DNA of 64,000 nucleotides from contig CAVWCR010000002.1 in the NCBI GenBank assembly GCA_963753575.1, positions 1-64,000 of the forward strand, read 5' to 3'. Numbering within the stretch: the stretch's first letter is position 1; every line of letters starts with the position of its first letter. The notes under the pieces are model-generated. The model was not told where the DNA came from. It did no database searches and was given only the letters and a program-made list of their open reading frames with translations. This DNA comes from VAZQ01 sp963753575 (GTDB taxonomy: Bacteria; Pseudomonadota; Alphaproteobacteria; Rhizobiales; Xanthobacteraceae). Position numbers and translations under genes: made by a program. Shown in pieces: positions 35,307-43,811 of the stretch.

Positions 35307-36965
35307 ATGTATCTCTACGACGATCTCGACCGCACGCTCGTCGCTGAGCGTGCCGCCGAATTCCGCGACCAGGTCGCGCGGCGGCTGTCGGGCGAGCTGA
35401 CCGAGGACGAGTTCAAGCCGCTGCGCCTGATGAATGGCGTCTATCTGCAGCTGCACGCCTACATGTTGCGGATCGCCATTCCCTACGGCGCGATGTCGGC
35501 GGAGCAAATGCGCACGCTCGCTCACGTCGCGCGCCGCTATGACCGTAACTACGGGCACTTCACCACCCGGCAGAACATCCAGTTCAACTGGATCAAGCTT
35601 GCGGAACTGCCTGACGCCATGGACGATCTTGCCCGCGCGGGCCTGCATGCCATGCAGACCAGCGGCAATTGCGTGCGCAATATCACGACCGACCAGTGGG
35701 CCGGTGTCGCGCCCGACGAGATCGAGGACCCGCGTGTTTTCGCGGAAATTCTGCGTCAGCACGTGACGCTGCATCCAGAATTCTCGTTCCTGCCGCGCAA
35801 GTTCAAGATCGCGGTGACCGCTGCGGCGCACGACCGCGCGGCGGTCCGGGTGCATGACATCGGGCTGCGGCTGCATCGCAATGGTGCCGGCGAGGTGGGC
35901 TTCGAGGTGGTCGTGGGCGGTGGCCTGGGCCGTACGCCGTTCATCGGCAAGACCATCAAGCCGTTCCTGCCCAAGCGTGATCTTCTAAGCTACGTCGAGG
36001 CGATCCTGCGCACCTACAACCAGTTCGGGCGCCGCGACAACATCTACAAGGCGCGCATCAAGATTCTGGTGCACGATCTTGGTGCCGAGGCGTTCGCGAA
36101 GGAAGTCGAGGCCGAATGGCAGCCGATCAAGGATGGCGCCCTGGCGCTCGATCCGGCGGTGATTGCCGAGGTCGCGGCCCGTTTCTGCTATCCCCATTAC
36201 CAGACGTTGGTAGACGATCCGCCCGAGCTTGCCGAGGCGCGCGCATTCGACCGCCGCTTCGCCACTTGGCTCGGCAACGCGGTCGCCAATCACAAAGAGC
36301 CGGGCTACGCCATCGTGACGCTCTCGCTCAAGCCCGAGGGTGGCCCGCCCGGCGACGCGACCGCCGAGCAGATGGACGCGATTGCTGATCTCGCGGATCA
36401 GTATTCCTTCCGCGAGATCCGCGTCGGCCATGAGCAGAACCTGGTCTTGCCTCATGTCGCCCAGCGCGACCTGCCGGCGCTGTGGCGCGCACTGGACGCG
36501 ATCGGGCTTGCGACCCCGAACGTGGGCCTCGTCTCCGACATCATCGCGTGCCCGGGCCTCGACTATTGCAGCCTCGCCAATACGCGCTCGATTCCGGTCG
36601 CACAGGAGCTGACGCGACGGTTTCGCAATCTCGATCTCGCGAAGAGTCTCGGGCGACTGCACATCAACATTTCCGGCTGCATCAACGCCTGCGGCCACCA
36701 TCATGTCGGCCACATCGGTCTCCTCGGTGTCGAGAAGAACGGCGAGGAGTTCTTTCAGGTCACGATCGGCGGGCAGGCTGACGAGAATGCCGCGCTTGGC
36801 GCGCTGCTTGGGCCCGCCGTGCCCTATGCCGAGGTCGCGGACGTGGTCGAGGATATCGTGGCGGCCTATCTGGAGCTGCGGTTGCGGGCCGACGAGATCT
36901 TTCTCGACACCGTCAAGCGTGTCGGCGTCGAACCATTCAAGGAGCGTGTCTATGCGGCTCGTTAG
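35307..36965 (+). CDS. cysI: Sulfite/nitrite reductase hemoprotein (CysI-like)
   Basis: Reduces sulfite to sulfide by six electrons using siroheme and a [4Fe-4S] cluster. The 552-residue product has two ferredoxin-like half-domains and two siroheme-binding repeats. FTTRQNIQFNWIKLAELPD and TSGNCVRNITTDQWAG bind siroheme and substrate. The cluster cysteines are in CPGLDYC and in GCINACGHHHVGHIGLLG. No cysJ flavoprotein gene is next to it, so ferredoxin or an unlinked reductase is the probable electron donor. It overlaps the DUF934 gene by 14 bases. Confidence 0.93.
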   Translation: MYLYDDLDRTLVAERAAEFRDQVARRLSGELTEDEFKPLRLMNGVYLQLHAYMLRIAIPYGAMSAEQMRTLAHVARRYDRNYGHFTTRQNIQFNWIKLAELPDAMDDLARAGLHAMQTSGNCVRNITTDQWAGVAPDEIEDPRVFAEILRQHVTLHPEFSFLPRKFKIAVTAAAHDRAAVRVHDIGLRLHRNGAGEVGFEVVVGGGLGRTPFIGKTIKPFLPKRDLLSYVEAILRTYNQFGRRDNIYKARIKILVHDLGAEAFAKEVEAEWQPIKDGALALDPAVIAEVAARFCYPHYQTLVDDPPELAEARAFDRRFATWLGNAVANHKEPGYAIVTLSLKPEGGPPGDATAEQMDAIADLADQYSFREIRVGHEQNLVLPHVAQRDLPALWRALDAIGLATPNVGLVSDIIACPGLDYCSLANTRSIPVAQELTRRFRNLDLAKSLGRLHINISGCINACGHHHVGHIGLLGVEKNGEEFFQVTIGGQADENAALGALLGPAVPYAEVADVVEDIVAAYLELRLRADEIFLDTVKRVGVEPFKERVYAAR

Positions 36966-37473
36966 AGCAGGGCGGATCGTCGCCGATCAATACGTTCGCA
37001 TCCTGGATGATACGCCGATTCCGGACGGCGTTCCGGTGATCGTTCCGGCTGCGCGGTTCCTCGCCGACGCTGCCGAGCTCGCGCGCCGCGAAGCGCCAAC
37101 GGGCGTGCTGTGGCCGAACAACCGTAGGATCGCCGAGCTGGCGCCGTATCTTGATCGCCTGGCCTTGGTGGCGCTCTCGTTCCCGAGCTTCAAGGACGGG
37201 CGCGCCTATAGCCAGGCACGCGTGCTGCGCGAGCAATATGGGTTCCGCGGCGAGCTGCGCGCCATCGGCAACGTGCTGCGCGACCAGTTCCTGTTCCTGC
37301 TGCGCGCCGGCTTCGATGCGCTGGAAGTCGTAAAGGATGCCGATGCGGCGGCCTTTGCGGATGCCGTCGCGCGCTACAGCGTGTTCTATCAACCGGCTGG
37401 CGATCGGCGGGTTCCGGCGCTGCGCGCGAGAATCCAACAGACACAGGCGCCTGCGGCGTGTGAGCACGTCTGA
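36952..37473 (+). CDS. DUF934 protein, sulfite-reduction accessory
   Basis: A 173-residue protein with the DUF934 hallmarks (LARREAPTGVLWPNNRRIAE, RLALVALSFPSFKDGRAYSQ, LREQYGFRGELRAIGNVLRD). It is encoded immediately after cysI, with which its start overlaps. In related genomes cysH and cysD/cysN often follow; here a convergent UbiD gene begins to end only 16 bases away, so the operon stops. The biochemical role is unknown. Confidence 0.9.
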   Translation: MRLVRAGRIVADQYVRILDDTPIPDGVPVIVPAARFLADAAELARREAPTGVLWPNNRRIAELAPYLDRLALVALSFPSFKDGRAYSQARVLREQYGFRGELRAIGNVLRDQFLFLLRAGFDALEVVKDADAAAFADAVARYSVFYQPAGDRRVPALRARIQQTQAPAACEHV

Positions 37474-37489
37474 GGCCGATTAACATCCG

Positions 37490-38917
37490 TCACGGTGCGC
37501 CCTTGAGCGCGGCGCCCCATTTGTCCTCGATCACGCGTGCCTCTTCCTGCGAGAGCGCGGACGTCGGCGGAAACCTGTCGATCCAGGCAAATGGCCGGCA
37601 GGCCTCGATGATTACCTTTGAATGCGACGTTACCCCGCGAGATTTGTCGTCGGGCGGAATCCTCGGATCGAGCGCCGAGCTCCAGGCGTTCTGCACGATG
37701 TCGATCTGCTCCGACGGCTCGCAGCGGGTCGTCACCGCCCACATGACGTCGGCGAGATTGGACGGGTCGACGTCGTCGTCGACCACGACCACCAGCCGTC
37801 CCATGTAGCTGTTGGCGGCGGCGATCAATGCGGCGCGCTTGGCGTGGCCGTCGTAGCGCTGGCGCAGCGCCACCACGGTCATGAGCTGGGCGACGTGCTG
37901 CCAGACCCCGACCACGTCGGTGACGCCGGCCGCTTCGAGATTGCTCCAGATGCCGGCGGCGCGAAACGGCAGGCCGAAGTGGAAACGCGGCGGCTTCATC
38001 GGCGGCGAGCCGAGCAGGATCGGATCGTTGCGGTGGTACACCGCGCTGACGTGCATGACCGGGCAGGGGCGCTTGTCGGCGGCGTAGTAACCGGTGAACT
38101 CGCCGAACGGCCCTTCCGGCAGCGTTTCCTGGCTCGGCGGCAAAAGCTTGCCTTCGAGAATGATCTCGGCATGCGCCGGCAGCGGCAGGCCGGTTGCAGG
38201 CCCGGCAAAGATCTCGATCGGCGTGCCCTTGATGGCGCCGGCGAAATCATATTCCGAGGCGCCCGCCGGCAGATACTCAAAGCCCGCGATGAACAATGCG
38301 GGATGTTCGCCGTTCACCACCGCGACCGGGCAGGCTTTGCCCTGGTCCCAATGCTTCTTGGCGATGATGGCACCGTGTCGGCCCGGGTGATCGAACTGGA
38401 TCGTCACCTTGGTCTTGCCGTGAACCTGCACGCGATAGATCGAGGCGTTGATCCAGCCGTCATCGGGGTCGCGCATGATCACGACCGAGCCTGTTCCAAT
38501 ATAGGGGCCGCCGTCCTTCGCATGCCAATGGGGCGCCGGCAGCTTGCCGAGATCGACCTTGTCGTCGCGGTCTGAGTTTTCGAGCACGGGCCCGTCTTTG
38601 ACCATGACCGGCGCCTGCGGGCTCAGCGTTTGGCGTTTTGCCATCCAGGCCTTCAGCGCCTCGAGCGGCCGCAGCGCTGGGTCGAGCCCGAGCGCGAGCG
38701 CGGCACGTTGTGGGCTCACAGTGGCGTTAGTGAAGACCCGAAATCCCGGCGCGTAGCCCTTGATGTGATCGAACAGGAGCGCCGGGCATTCGGGCAACCC
38801 GGCCGCTACCTCGGTGATGCCGCCAAGCTCGTGGTGCGGGTTCGCGCCGGCGATGTGCCGCAACGCCCCCAGCCGCTCGACCTCGGTGATGAAATCGCGC
38901 AGGTCTCGATAGGCCAC
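37490..38917 (-). CDS. UbiD-family prenylated-FMN decarboxylase
   Basis: A 475-residue non-oxidative decarboxylase/carboxylase of aromatic or unsaturated acids, dependent on prenylated FMN. Family motifs: WINASIYRVQVHGKTKVTIQ, which includes the cofactor-contacting arginine, and LPEGPFGEFTGYY with the catalytic glutamates. SYMGRLVVVVDDDVDPSNLA and WAVTTRCEP are typical of the C-terminal half. No ubiX gene is seen in the window, so the cofactor must come from elsewhere. It diverges from the HpaB-type hydroxylase gene (105-base gap), which suggests shared control and a shared aromatic pathway. The physiological substrate is unknown. Confidence 0.92.
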   Translation of the reverse strand: MAYRDLRDFITEVERLGALRHIAGANPHHELGGITEVAAGLPECPALLFDHIKGYAPGFRVFTNATVSPQRAALALGLDPALRPLEALKAWMAKRQTLSPQAPVMVKDGPVLENSDRDDKVDLGKLPAPHWHAKDGGPYIGTGSVVIMRDPDDGWINASIYRVQVHGKTKVTIQFDHPGRHGAIIAKKHWDQGKACPVAVVNGEHPALFIAGFEYLPAGASEYDFAGAIKGTPIEIFAGPATGLPLPAHAEIILEGKLLPPSQETLPEGPFGEFTGYYAADKRPCPVMHVSAVYHRNDPILLGSPPMKPPRFHFGLPFRAAGIWSNLEAAGVTDVVGVWQHVAQLMTVVALRQRYDGHAKRAALIAAANSYMGRLVVVVDDDVDPSNLADVMWAVTTRCEPSEQIDIVQNAWSSALDPRIPPDDKSRGVTSHSKVIIEACRPFAWIDRFPPTSALSQEEARVIEDKWGAALKGAP

Positions 38918-39022
38918 GTGCTTCTCCCGGTCGGCTGGCGAAAGGCGCTTGTTTGCGCCACCGTGATTGACGGATTATCGAAGATCAAGAGCGGTGCGGC
39001 CGATAGCCAGAGGTGGGGGTTC

Positions 39023-40522
39023 ATGAACGTTTCGGAGAGCCACGTGAAGCAGGGGGCCGACGAGGCCTTGCGGACGGGGGCAGAGTATCTGCGGTCGCTC
39101 CAGGATGGCCGCGAGGTTTACGTTGACGGCGAGCGGGTTGCGGACGTGGTGCGGCATCCGGCTTTCCGCGAGGCCGCGCGCTCGATCGCGCGCCTTTACG
39201 ACATCGCGGCGGCGCCTGAGAACCGCGCGCTGATGACCTTCCCGTCGCCTAAGACCGGGCGGCCGGTGCTGCGCGCCTATCAGATTCCCAAGAACCACGC
39301 CGATCTGCGGGCGCGGCGACTGTTCTCGGAGAAGTGGGCGGAAGCGACCTTTGGCCTGATGGGCCGCACGCCCGACCACGTGGCGGGCTTTTTCTGCGGT
39401 TATGCGGCGGTGCCCAGCGTGTTCGCGGCTGGTGGGCAGCGGTTCGCCGACAGTGTGGTCGCGTTCTACGAGCACATGCGCGACAACCATCTCTACGTCA
39501 GCTACGCAATCGTGCCGCCGCAGATCGACCGCAGCAAGCCGGCGCACAAGCAGAGCGATCCGACGCTCTATGCGGGCGTGGTCAAAGAGCGCGACGACGG
39601 TATTGTCATCTCGGGCGCGCAGCAACTCGCGACCGCGGGCGTGCTGTCGGACTATATCCATCTGAGCTGCATCCACCCCTTGCAGCCGGGCGACGAGAAC
39701 TACGCTAATTGCGTGGCGGTTCCGGTCAATGCGCCAGGCCTCAAGCTCTATCCGCGCCGGCCGTTTACGGCTTATGCGGCGAACTCGTTCGACTATCCGC
39801 TCAGCAGCCGGTTCGACGAGTCCGACAGCATCGTTGTCTTCGACAATGTATTCATTCCCTGGGAGCGGGTGTTCATCTATCGCAATCTCGAGGTTTCGCG
39901 CGATCAGTGGTGGAAAACACCATCGCACCTCTACGGCAACCATCAGGCGCAGGTGCGCTACGCGACCAAGCTGCAATTCATGATCGGGCTGGCCAAGCGC
40001 ATGAACGAGATGACCGGCAACGAGGCCAATCCGGCCGTGCAGATCATGATGGGCGAGCTTGCCGCGCTCGTCTCGATCGTCGAGACCATGCTGCTGGCGC
40101 AAGAGACCACGGCTCCGATCGAGAACGGCGTGCTCTGGCCCTCGAAGACCGCGCTCTATTCGGTGATGGCGCTGCAGTCGGAGATGAACGGGCGGATGCT
40201 GGAGATGATCCGCGAGCTTGCCGGCTCCGCCATGATCACGCTGCCATCGTCGCTCAAGGACTTCGAGAATCCCACCATCGCGCACGACATCGAGCGCTAC
40301 ATGCGTTCGGCGTCGACCGACGCAAAGACCCGGGTCGCCCTGATGCGGATGGCCTGGGACTTCATTGGCTCGGAGTTCGGCGGCCGGCATCAGCAGTACG
40401 AGAAGTTCTATGGCGGCGCCTCGTTCCTGGTAAAGCAGAACGTGTATCGCAGCTACGACTTCAAGCGCGCCACCGCGCTCGTCGATGCCGCGCTCGCGCT
40501 GCCGCCGGTTGAGACTGAGTGA
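39023..40522 (+). CDS. 4-hydroxyphenylacetate 3-hydroxylase family oxygenase (HpaB-like)
   Basis: A 499-residue FADH2-dependent monooxygenase or 4-hydroxybutyryl-CoA-dehydratase-fold protein. It starts TGAEYLRSLQDGREVYVDGE and DVVRHPAFREAARSIARLYD, the usual family start. FVYDNVFIPW-like VVFDNVFIPWERVF and AGSAMITLPSSLKDFENP are conserved in the acyl-CoA-dehydrogenase-like core. The flavin reductase partner (hpaC) is not adjacent. It diverges from ubiD and is convergent with the alpha/beta hydrolase. ATG 39023 is selected because the in-frame upstream extension overlaps the ubiD promoter. Hydroxylation of a phenol-type substrate is likely, but the compound is not known. Confidence 0.9.
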   Translation: MNVSESHVKQGADEALRTGAEYLRSLQDGREVYVDGERVADVVRHPAFREAARSIARLYDIAAAPENRALMTFPSPKTGRPVLRAYQIPKNHADLRARRLFSEKWAEATFGLMGRTPDHVAGFFCGYAAVPSVFAAGGQRFADSVVAFYEHMRDNHLYVSYAIVPPQIDRSKPAHKQSDPTLYAGVVKERDDGIVISGAQQLATAGVLSDYIHLSCIHPLQPGDENYANCVAVPVNAPGLKLYPRRPFTAYAANSFDYPLSSRFDESDSIVVFDNVFIPWERVFIYRNLEVSRDQWWKTPSHLYGNHQAQVRYATKLQFMIGLAKRMNEMTGNEANPAVQIMMGELAALVSIVETMLLAQETTAPIENGVLWPSKTALYSVMALQSEMNGRMLEMIRELAGSAMITLPSSLKDFENPTIAHDIERYMRSASTDAKTRVALMRMAWDFIGSEFGGRHQQYEKFYGGASFLVKQNVYRSYDFKRATALVDAALALPPVETE

Positions 40523-40537
40523 ACGAGGTCGGTTTCT

Positions 40538-40648
40538 GTCGTCCCCGCGCAAACGGGGGCCCATAGCCACCGAAGGTTCTGCAAATTCGCCGGACGTGCC
40601 ACATCGGATGGGACACGGCGTATGGGTCCCCGCCTTCGCGGGGACGAC
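40538..40648. repeat. Inverted pair of GTCGTCCCCGCG-type dispersed repeats
   Basis: The left arm (40538-40566, gtcgtccccgcgcaaacggg...) and right arm (40621-40648, tatgggtccccgcc...gacgac) are inverted, imperfect copies of one another, each able to form its own small hairpin. Elements like this are scattered in Rhizobiales genomes. The pair lies between convergent genes and may serve as a terminator. A possible degenerate relative occurs at 61451-61531. Confidence 0.7.
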
Positions 40649-40670
40649 ACCGAATGAACTGCAGAGGCTA

Positions 40671-41594
40671 TTAACCTTTGAACACTGTCTCGGGCCGCGA
40701 GAAGAACGCGTGCATCGCGTCGTAGAACCGCAGATAGTTCTTCGACGTCGCGGCCGCGTGCGCGATGCCCGGCATCATGACGAACTCCTTGTCCGGGTTC
40801 GGCAGCAGCCGGAAGAACTCGAGCAGATCTTCGTCGCTCGCAATCCCATCATATTGTCCGCGCAGGATTGCGGTTGGCACCGTGATCTTGGTTGGATCGC
40901 AGAGCGGCAGGTTCTCACACATGTCGATGTAGGTGCCGTTCGGCACCGTCGTCTCGATCGCCAGGATGGCGTCGACGTAAGGCTTTGCTCGGCTCGGCAT
41001 CGCGGTTTCCGAATGATCGCGCGTCATCGTGCTCATCAGAAAGGCCGGGTCGATCGGGCGGGTCACGCTCGATTTCCATACGCTGAGCTTCTCGGCGCGC
41101 TTCTTCAGCGTGGGGCTGCCCTTGCCGGTGTAGACCATGGCGTCGAGTGCGAGCCGCTTCACCCGGTCCGGATGGTGCTGGGCAAACAGCGCCGCGCGCA
41201 GCGCGCCGGACGAGAAGCCGACCAGCATCAGCGGGCCGGTGTTGCGCGTCTTCATGATGTAGTCGGTCGCCGCGAGCAAATCGGGCACGCCCTGCGCCAC
41301 CGTCGCGAGGTGATCGGCCGGCTTGTCGGAGCGGCCGTAGCCGATGAAATCCATGCGCCAGATATCGAAGCCGCGGCAGGCGAACCAGTCGGGGATCGAG
41401 GCGTCCGGGTCGCCCGGGATCTGCAAGTCGAAGCCCTGCGAGCCCATGGAGGAGCCGTGCACCAGCAGGATCGTCGCCTTCGGCGGGCCCGAGACCGAGC
41501 GCTTCTCGGCCATGAACAGCTTCTTGCCGTTCGATTGGGTCCAGTGCTCCTGGCTCGGCACCGCGTGCGTCGTAACCGTCACGTTTACGTTCAT
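40671..41594 (-). CDS. Alpha/beta hydrolase
   Basis: A 307-residue alpha/beta-fold hydrolase with the oxyanion-side motif LLVHGSSMGSQGFDLQIP and DFIGYGRSDKP. The nucleophile serine is in LVGFSSGALRAALF (G-x-S-x-G), the acid in LRGQYDGIASDEDLLEF and the histidine in MPGIAHAAATSKNYLRFYD. No signal peptide is seen, so it is cytoplasmic. ATG 41594 (MNVNVTVTTHAVPSQE) fits a short N-terminus. It diverges from the LigI-like amidohydrolase gene (117-base gap). Ester or C-C bond hydrolysis in an aromatic pathway is plausible, without proof. Confidence 0.88.
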   Translation of the reverse strand: MNVNVTVTTHAVPSQEHWTQSNGKKLFMAEKRSVSGPPKATILLVHGSSMGSQGFDLQIPGDPDASIPDWFACRGFDIWRMDFIGYGRSDKPADHLATVAQGVPDLLAATDYIMKTRNTGPLMLVGFSSGALRAALFAQHHPDRVKRLALDAMVYTGKGSPTLKKRAEKLSVWKSSVTRPIDPAFLMSTMTRDHSETAMPSRAKPYVDAILAIETTVPNGTYIDMCENLPLCDPTKITVPTAILRGQYDGIASDEDLLEFFRLLPNPDKEFVMMPGIAHAAATSKNYLRFYDAMHAFFSRPETVFKG

Positions 41595-41711
41595 TGGTAA
41601 TCCACCCCTCCTTTGACGCGGCACCGGCCGGCGCCTCTTTCATCGTTTTCGGCTTGCTGTATATCGCACGCACCGTCCTGACCATAGGGCCTCGGACAGG
41701 GGTGCAGAACA

Positions 41712-42593
41712 ATGACCGAACAACGCATGGTGGCTTGTCCCACCCCCGATCCCAAACCACGCCGCCCCCGCATGGCGGTGCCGGCCGGTGCCTGCGACTG
41801 CCACGCCCACGTCTTTGATGGGGCGCGCCACCCGTATCAGCCCAATAGGGGCTACACGCCGCCCGACAACCCGGTGACGCGCCTGTTGGCGCTCCACGAC
41901 ACGCTCGGTATTGGCCGCGGCGTGGTGGTGCAGGCGAGCGTCCATGGCGCCGATAGTCGCGCGGTGCTGGATGCGGCCTCCGCGTATCCCGATCGGCTGC
42001 GCGCGGTCGCCGCCGTGACCGAGGACGTCACCGACGCCGAGCTTGTGCGTATGCACGCAGCCGGTGCGCGCGGCATCCGCGTCAATCTGGTCGATCGCGG
42101 CGGCATGCCGTTTCGCTCGCTCGATGCGCTCGCCCAGATGGGCGAGCGCATCCGTGCATTCGGCTGGCACGTCGAGTTGCTGGTCCATGTCGAGAGCGCG
42201 CCCGAGTTGCGCACCATCATGACCGGCCTGGCGGTACCCGTGATCGTCGGCCATGTCGGCTATACGCGTGTGGCGGCCGGGCTCGCGCTTCCCGGGTATC
42301 GCGACTTTCTCGCCATGCTGCGCGACGGATTCGGATGGGTGAAGCTGACGGCACCCTATCGCATCTCGGCGCAGAAGCAGTTGCCCTATGACGATGTCAT
42401 CCCGTTCGTCCACGCCGTCGTGGAGGCCGCACCGGACCGGATCGTGTGGGGCTCGGACTGGCCGCACGTCATGCTGACCAACCCGATGCCGAATGACGGC
42501 GATCTGGTTGATCTCTTGGCCGTGTGGTTGCCCGATGCCGAGCTGCGCCGCCGCATCCTCGTCGCCAATCCGCAGCGACTCTACTGGTCGTGA
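41712..42593 (+). CDS. Amidohydrolase-2 family protein, LigI-like (2-pyrone-4,6-dicarboxylate lactonase type)
   Basis: A 293-residue TIM-barrel metal hydrolase. VPAGACDCHAHVFDGARHPY carries the first metal-binding HxH, VVVQASVHGADSRAVLDA and HVELLVHVESAPEL follow, VIVGHVGYTRVAAGL has the second-half histidine, and DRIVWGSDWPHVMLTNPMP has the catalytic aspartate, which matches LigI-type lactonases and relatives. Substrates include lactones of ring-cleavage products. It diverges from the alpha/beta hydrolase gene. ATG 41712 or ATG 41727 could be the start. Confidence 0.87.
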   Translation: MTEQRMVACPTPDPKPRRPRMAVPAGACDCHAHVFDGARHPYQPNRGYTPPDNPVTRLLALHDTLGIGRGVVVQASVHGADSRAVLDAASAYPDRLRAVAAVTEDVTDAELVRMHAAGARGIRVNLVDRGGMPFRSLDALAQMGERIRAFGWHVELLVHVESAPELRTIMTGLAVPVIVGHVGYTRVAAGLALPGYRDFLAMLRDGFGWVKLTAPYRISAQKQLPYDDVIPFVHAVVEAAPDRIVWGSDWPHVMLTNPMPNDGDLVDLLAVWLPDAELRRRILVANPQRLYWS

Positions 42594-42829
42594 GCGGGCT
42601 CACATCGTCCAGGCGGCGTCCGGATCGTCCTCCGGCAGGACGGCGCCAGGTCGCGATCCCGTCCTACGCTGGGCCTGCCAGCCCCAGACAGCCCGAGCAG
42701 TGCATCTTTTGACGGTTGTAACGGCCCCCGTGGGCACCTACTTTTATCGATCGAGGCCGTGTCTGCCTGTTGGCGGCGCTGCGCCATAGCCAGCCGAGCC
42801 GCAGCTAGCCGAGCGTCAAGGAGCCCCAC

Positions 42830-43663
42830 ATGGTTGCGACCGCTATACAGGATGTCGGCCCCGTCACGATCGAGGCCACAGTCAACTATCTCTTGGACAC
42901 TGGCGTGATGCCCTCGGTCTATACCGGCGGTCCGGGTTCGACCGTCGTGCGGACTGCGAGCACCCACGACCCGCGTCGCGTCGTCTTCCACAACGGCCGG
43001 CTGGAGACAGATCGCTTCGCGCTCGATCGCGAGGGTTTCCGCTTTGTCCGCCACGATACCAAGGTTGTCGATTTTCACGACGAGGACGAGGTGCGCCGGG
43101 TCTACTATCCGGAGATGGAAGCGCTGGTGAAAGCCGAGAGCGGCGCCGCGCGCGTGGTGGTATTCGACCACACGTTGCGCACGGCCGACCATGACGAGCG
43201 CGAGGCGCGCAAGATCCGTGAAGTCGTCCAGCGCGTGCACAATGACTACACCGAATGGTCGGCGCATCAGCGCGTTCGTGACCTCCTGCCGCTGGAGGCG
43301 GAGGCGTTGCTCAAGCGTCGCTTCGCGATCGTGCAAGTCTGGCGGCCGATCCGCTACCCGGTCGAGACCTTTCCGCTCGGCATCTGCGACGCGCGCAGCG
43401 TGGCGCCGAAGGACCTTGTCGTCTCGGAGCGTCGCTATCCCAACCGGATCGGTCAGACCTACGCGGTCACCTACAACCCCGCCCACCGCTGGTACTGGTT
43501 CCCGCTGATGCGGCGCGACGAGGCGCTTGTTTTCAAGGTTTACGATTCCTTGCAGGATGGCCGCGCGCGCTGGACCGCCCATACGGCGTTTGACGATCCG
43601 AGCGCGCCCGCCCATGCGCGGCCTCGCGAAAGCATCGAAATCCGGACGCTGGCGTTTTTTTGA
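42830..43663 (+). CDS. CmcJ/NvfI-like oxidoreductase
   Basis: A 277-residue protein with the blocks VHNDYTEWSAHQRVRDLLP, IVQVWRPIRYPVETFPLGIC, DARSVAPKDLV and WFPLMRRDEALVFKVYDS, characteristic of the CmcJ/NvfI (AsaB-like, gibberellin-desaturase-related) family, likely Fe(II)/2-oxoglutarate enzymes. The His-x-Asp in VHNDYT is a candidate iron-binding pair, with AHTAFDDP near the C-terminus. In fungi and actinomycetes members tailor natural products; bacterial roles outside these are poorly known. AAGGAG lies just before ATG 42830. It stands alone between 236 and 148 bases of intergenic DNA. Confidence 0.82.
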   Translation: MVATAIQDVGPVTIEATVNYLLDTGVMPSVYTGGPGSTVVRTASTHDPRRVVFHNGRLETDRFALDREGFRFVRHDTKVVDFHDEDEVRRVYYPEMEALVKAESGAARVVVFDHTLRTADHDEREARKIREVVQRVHNDYTEWSAHQRVRDLLPLEAEALLKRRFAIVQVWRPIRYPVETFPLGICDARSVAPKDLVVSERRYPNRIGQTYAVTYNPAHRWYWFPLMRRDEALVFKVYDSLQDGRARWTAHTAFDDPSAPAHARPRESIEIRTLAFF

Positions 43664-43811
43664 GCGTGCGATAGAGGTCACAGCTGCCCAGATTGTGCGT
43701 GAGCATTAAGTCGACCTTATCCAAAAAAGTCTCGAATATTGCATAAGTTAAGCCGTCTGAAATGATGGGCTAGCAAGCTGGTCAAGACCCGCTCCAGCTC
43801 GGCTCCCGCCC

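Noticed and set aside
37622..38575. Long open frame on the plus strand antisense to the UbiD gene
   Set aside because: The opposite strand encodes full UbiD motifs; this frame is a GC-rich shadow with no family signature.
38975..40570. A 531-codon minus-strand frame opposite the HpaB-like gene
   Set aside because: The HpaB-like frame carries conserved blocks; the antisense product is Arg/His-rich with no recognisable domain.
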